Shown here: in pieces, positions 60,156 through 64,000 of the stretch
Position numbering within the stretch: the stretch's first letter is position 1
Layout of the letters: each line of letters begins with the position of its first letter
Origin: Asparagopsis taxiformis
Taxonomy: Eukaryota > Rhodophyta > Florideophyceae > Bonnemaisoniales > Bonnemaisoniaceae
Reading direction: 5' to 3'
Length of the DNA stretch: 64,000 nt
NCBI GenBank assembly: GCA_030407315.1
Contig: JALQPE010002041.1
Location: forward strand, 124,001 to 188,000
Notes under the pieces: model-generated
Database searches by the model: none
Seen by the model: only the letters and a program-made list of their open reading frames with translations
Told to the model about the DNA's origin: nothing
Program-made: the position numbers and the translations under genes

Positions 60156-62227
60156 CGTTGTTGAGGTATTTTGTGTGACGCAGGTGGTAACGACTGGTGG
60201 AAGTTTGGAAAGTAGATTTGGTTTGAGGTCTATGCGTCGTATGGGGATGGTGGTGGCATTTCAATTTGTTATTGTGCAACCCACAAAGTATTAAGGCGTT
60301 ACTACACACCTGGATTGTTGTCGAGCCTATCATGTTGCACCACTTTTCCAGGTGGAGATTGAGCATGGCATCATACTGTATGTCTGGAAAAGCTGTTCTC
60401 CCCAATTCAAAAATGCGTCCAAATTTCAAGTACTATTCTAAATCGTATGAATTCAAGCGAAAAGGAGAAGAGCGGTCGAGAGCATAATGCGAGATATCTA
60501 TATCTCTACCAAGTCACCACAGACGTGATCGTTGATGCCGTAGCAAGTTTGCACGTCTGGCTAATGAGAAAAACTTATTCCAAATAGTCCTGTCAGGTTG
60601 ACCGAGTGGTATTTTTTCATACAGACGGCGTCACACTCAAGTACAACACTTCCCAACATGGCATAACACCAACAATAACCTCATCTACTCACCAACCTGC
60701 ATATCACTTGCATACGACCAGCAATGCCTACCTATGTTCATTGCTGGTTTGTGTATAGTACTTGCTCGGTGTATAGCGTCATTCCTGGAACATGTTACGC
60801 AACTAAAGCACATTGTGGAAATGATCACTTTGAGCCCGACAGACAGTCCAAACCATGGACCTTCCAGAATACATATATTTTGAAAACCAACGTGTCTAAT
60901 CACCACTTCCATATTGCCTTGAAAACTTGAAACGACATCTGTTTGACTTTACATGCAGACATAACCTACATACAAACCCAAAGCGGCTCCATTAGCCACT
61001 ACGTGCAGGCTCTGCGACGGTCAATGCCAGTCTGTCTAGCTGATATTCCAACATTGTACCCCGTAACGCTGATAGATAAGCGCCATGAAAGCAAAGCGGA
61101 AATATACAGCGCGATAGAGAGGCGAATACCTCAGTTTCCCAGAAATGGATATACTTACAAATCTAAGATGACGCGCTCACGATTGCACACACAGCACGAA
61201 TTTTGGTTGGTGAGAAGGTAGCTTTTCATCATGTAAGCTTATGAGAGAATTATATACAACTGGGCGAATGAAACGGAGCTTTTCCTTGCCTAATCGTATC
61301 AATACTAAAAGTCATGCTTGCTCTCCACCCAGTCAATTGACCGTTTTGACTTGGAGCGTTACCCAAGGGCTCGTCTCCCTCAGCTTGCAGAACAGACGGA
61401 ACCTCAATTTATGAGTCGTAAGGGGAGGAGACAAAGATATTTCAAAGTCGTTCTGATATCAGCACCCCTGAAAAATGGGGAACGTGTGAGGACTGAACAA
61501 ACATGTGGGAAAAATCGGATACGCAGTGATTGCACTGATTGCGGTCCCGGGCGGTAAGTTGTAGGCCCGTAGCGATTGAGTTCAAGTTTTTGTATGAGAT
61601 CGATATTGCCGATTTTCAAGTTTCAAAAAGTTGTTGCAATCGGCAAAGATAAGATTCATGTTGTAGCGGTTCACATTTTGAATCGGGTTGGTAGTTGGGA
61701 GGCGGGAGGTGGACGAAAGCGAGACACGCTCTGGCTTGGCAGAAAAAAGTTACACATGTATGAAGGCTGAGAAAACTCGAGACTGTAGTCCTGAGCTGCA
61801 ATTTGATTGAAACTACTGTAATGCTGCCCAACGAAATTGATCGTACAAATCCGGCTCAGATGATATTCAATTTCACAAAGTGGCAATTTGATCACAGTGG
61901 CATAGAGGCGACGTCGCAAATCCTGGCAAGGAGAGATGACTAATCACCAATTTATCAAGTTGTTGTTCTCACAGGCATTTATACAGTGCGATGCGATGAA
62001 ACCATGTCGACAGTGCGTCAATCGGTGCAATGCACCTATCTAGATGGCGAAAACCCATCTTTACAGGAAGATAAACATTTAACAGAGCGGGCAAGAACAA
62101 AAGTGTGTACATTTTGGGTGTTTTGCTACAGAGCAACATCGAGTGAAAAATCCAAATCGGCTTCTCTAACATCTTGATACTAACAAAAACTTGTTGCTAG
62201 ATAGAGATAACAAGCAATGCAATTGCT
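60156..62227. other. Gene-poor interval, no gene seen
   Basis: In 2.1 kb only short frames without recognisable features. The left end holds the promoter of the membrane/coiled-coil gene. Confidence 0.5.
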
Positions 62228-63211
62228 TCACCGATGCGGGTCCTCGATTTCCTCCATATCAAACAGAGTACGAAGTGCCTCAATGTGCGGACGAATCGCA
62301 CGCAAAAAGTCCTTCATTCCGATCAAACTAATCTGATAGTCATCCTGCGTCGCTGTGCTATGATGCGATAAGTTGGCGATAAATTGAGCGCGTGGTGGTA
62401 CAAGTTGCAACGCCTTCTCAAAGATGATCTTGGTCATAGGCGGGTGTCTGACAGCGAGGGTGGCGCGATACGCCTTGATGCAGGCCTCCTTGAGTTCGCA
62501 ATTGGGGTCAATAGCGAGATGATCCACAAGCTGTTCCACAAACTGCAAAATTCGGTGTGCCCAAAGCAGCGATTCGATACCGGAGGGCGCCCAGAAGCGC
62601 GGCGGCGACTTGAGTTCGGCACGCACGAGCTGGCGTGTATTCTCCACACGAAGACGCTTTGCCGAGTTGCGCAGTCCATTAGTCTTCCAGCGGAAATCCT
62701 TGCGCACGATTTCGGTGATGACGGGCGACGCGAGCGCGTCAAAGATGTTGAGGAAGCCGCTGATAGCCTTGTTGAACTTTTCGATGCCGATGTCGCCCTT
62801 TTGGAACGACCAGTTGCGCGCCTCCGTGTCCGCCACCGCCTGCAGGAAGGGCTCGTTGATGGCGGTGAACGGCGTCACGGCCGGCCGTTCGGCGTCCGCG
62901 GGCGGCGCGGCGGCGGACGTGCTCGAGTTGGAGTCTGCGCTGGGCGGTGCGGCGGCCATGGTGGCGGGCGTGCTGGAGTCGGATGCGCGCGGTGGAACGC
63001 TCGGTCGGCCAAGATTGGCGATGGGGTGTGGGACGGATGGGAGCGGCGTGTTGTGACGGATATGCAATGTGTTGGGCGACTGAATAGTGCGGAATGTGAC
63101 GGTTTTGAGGGCGCCGAATTGCACTGTATCGCTGGAAACGCGCATTTGACGAGCACTCCGGACGCGCACAGTACTCGCTGTGCCGTGCATGATGAACGTG
63201 TTGAAAGACAT
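62228..63211 (-). CDS. Glycolipid transfer protein (GLTP) domain protein
   Basis: The protein has 327 residues. The GLTP fold covers about residues 112-320: TPFTAINEPFLQAVADTEARNW, KFNKAISGFLNIFDALASPVITEIVRKDF, the ligand-pocket segment IESLLWAHRILQFVEQLVDHL (Trp217) and AYRATLAVRHPPMTKIIFEKALQLVPP (His256, in the position of the lipid-binding His of GLTP). GLTPs carry glyco- or phosphorylated sphingolipids between membranes. The Asp-x3-Asn pair that holds the sugar in GLTP looks altered: here Asp172 and Asn178 are six apart. Residues 1-85 are basic and Ser/Thr-rich, followed by an Ala/Pro/Ser linker; with MSFNTF at the start they may be an organelle leader. A Met at residue 85 would give a cytosolic form. 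Confidence 0.72.
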   Translation of the reverse strand: MSFNTFIMHGTASTVRVRSARQMRVSSDTVQFGALKTVTFRTIQSPNTLHIRHNTPLPSVPHPIANLGRPSVPPRASDSSTPATMAAAPPSADSNSSTSAAAPPADAERPAVTPFTAINEPFLQAVADTEARNWSFQKGDIGIEKFNKAISGFLNIFDALASPVITEIVRKDFRWKTNGLRNSAKRLRVENTRQLVRAELKSPPRFWAPSGIESLLWAHRILQFVEQLVDHLAIDPNCELKEACIKAYRATLAVRHPPMTKIIFEKALQLVPPRAQFIANLSHHSTATQDDYQISLIGMKDFLRAIRPHIEALRTLFDMEEIEDPHR

Positions 63212-63789
63212 AAAGTAATTTTGTGTCTCGTGGCAAATGGATGGGCATCAGACTTTTGCAACCGATTGATGCAACCAATCATGCTGGTTCATGTTGACAA
63301 ATCGGTAGCCTTCATTTCGCCGTTGTGCAAAAAATTAATGCTATTCATGTCTTGCACACATTGGATCCCAGATTCAATTTCATTACACTCCGATTTTTTC
63401 ATTCGAAAGAAAAGAAACAGCGAGACAACACCAGACGACCGGTGGAAGCATGTTAATTCGGCCAACATTTTGCACGTTCTCGTAGCGGATTACACCTCAA
63501 CTCTTTCATTACAGTGTAAGCATATTCTTCCTACGCTGTTTTCGACCGCATTGCTGGACTTTGTAACATTATTGATGGCTCGCCGTGACACATGCATCAA
63601 CCACGTTCTGTGACAACAATGGCCAGATTGATCGCTGTGAAAAAACACGTGTACACCATCCAATCATTTTCTTTTTCCCTTTTATTTTTTAGAAAAACAA
63701 ATCTCATTCGGGAATGGAGCAGACAGCGCACTTACCGCTTACACACACCCAAGCACAGCACGGCCCGAAAGGACACACGAAGCGATAAA
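63212..63789. other. Divergent intergenic region, no gene seen
   Basis: The long plus-strand frame across the GLTP gene ends here and is treated as antisense shadow. No recognisable element except the upstream region of the right-edge gene. Confidence 0.5.
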
Positions 63790-64000
63790 ATGATCATGCG
63801 GTTACTTACCGGGATACCAACTGGACCGCGAGTATCCAAAATCTATTTCTGGATAGACTATGCGAGATTATACCCGCAACACTACGGTGAGCACACGCTG
63901 CACATCATTCGACTCGTTCATTATTCCCATCATTTCTCACTAGCTTTGCAATTTCACTGCATTGCATCGCGCTCAAAGATATCCGTACTTTGGCACCATG
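63790..64000 (+). CDS. Start of an unidentified gene cut by the right edge
   Basis: The frame from the ATG at 63790 (or at 63796) begins MIMRLLTGIPTGPRVSKIYF, then WIDYARLYPQHYG, a short basic and aromatic N-terminus like those of small mitochondrial membrane or complex subunits. A GTGAGC donor lies at 63893 (after CACTACG), with a TTCTCACTAG acceptor near 63943, so an intron may start there. I do not recognise the product, and the remainder is outside the window. Confidence 0.35.
   Translation, partial: MIMRLLTGIPTGPRVSKIYFWIDYARLYPQHYGEHTLHIIRLVHYSHHFSLALQFHCIASRSKISVLWHH

Noticed and set aside
62384..63613. Plus-strand frame of 409 codons across the GLTP gene
   Set aside because: It is antisense to a gene with clear family motifs; its translation is low-complexity and lacks domains. 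GC-rich codon use on the opposite strand explains the openness.
63797..63850. Possible U1 snRNA: TTACTTACCGGGATACC resembles the U1 5' end, and ATTTCTGG an Sm site
   Set aside because: The stretch is also a plausible coding start, the Sm-like site is far too close to the 5' end, and no U1 stem-loops could be drawn.

Overview
The window is a stretch of eukaryotic nuclear chromosome with about 36 protein genes on both strands, median spacing a few hundred bases, and few, short spliceosomal introns (inferred lengths 67 to 219 nt, mostly GTATGT or GTAAGT donors). The gene set points to a photosynthetic alga with a primary-type plastid. It has CP12, a chloroplast-type hexose/triose-phosphate antiporter of the UhpC/GlpT family, a ThiO-like glycine oxidase with a plastid-type leader, an organellar GatB, and leaders with Phe close to the start Met (MAFVASF, MFAFALS, MARRFVAFV), which are typical of red algae and glaucophytes. 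A mesophilic red alga is the best guess; this is inference, and no species is claimed.

Layout. 0-7 kb: the 5' half of SF3B1 (runs off the left edge), a putative beta-barrel envelope protein, a 2H-phosphoesterase-like protein and a PPR protein. 7-8.9 kb: AT-rich, no convincing gene. 8.9-17 kb: a small plastid-type protein, a RHD3/Sey1-like protein with a broken P-loop, PHO88/SND3, THOC6 and ASNSD1. 18-27 kb: plastid UhpC-like antiporter, HDAC8-like deacetylase, mitochondrial uL29, ThiO-like oxidase with a long acidic tail, NRAMP-like transporter. 27.6-33.3 kb: a single-exon BTAF1/Mot1 of 1878 residues. 33-44.6 kb: ArgJ, ADAT2, thioredoxin reductase, mitochondrial bS6, double-SWIB protein, GatB, a one-TM plastid-type protein, SBDS and a UBL-UBL-BAG-like protein. 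44.8-51.4 kb: YkgJ-type CxxCxxCC protein, METTL7-like methyltransferase, DRG1, CP12, a meiotic HORMA protein and a small secreted basic protein. 51.4-64 kb: sparse; a one-TM protein, a DUF1348 protein, a coiled-coil protein, a 3-TM coiled-coil protein, a GLTP-domain protein and the first exon of an unknown gene at the right edge.

The genes do not form one pathway; this looks like ordinary housekeeping, organelle-biogenesis and gene-expression content. I see no transposon, CRISPR array, rRNA, tRNA or dedicated gene cluster. The features most worth following up are the RHD3-like protein that has lost its P-loop lysine, a CP12 with only the C-terminal cysteine pair, an NRAMP whose MPH motif reads MSH with a hairpin just downstream of the gene, very small terminal exons recurring in several genes, and TACCC/GGGTA palindromes in divergent promoters. 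Intron boundaries are inferred by eye from reading frame, splice dinucleotides and family conservation; no transcript data were available.
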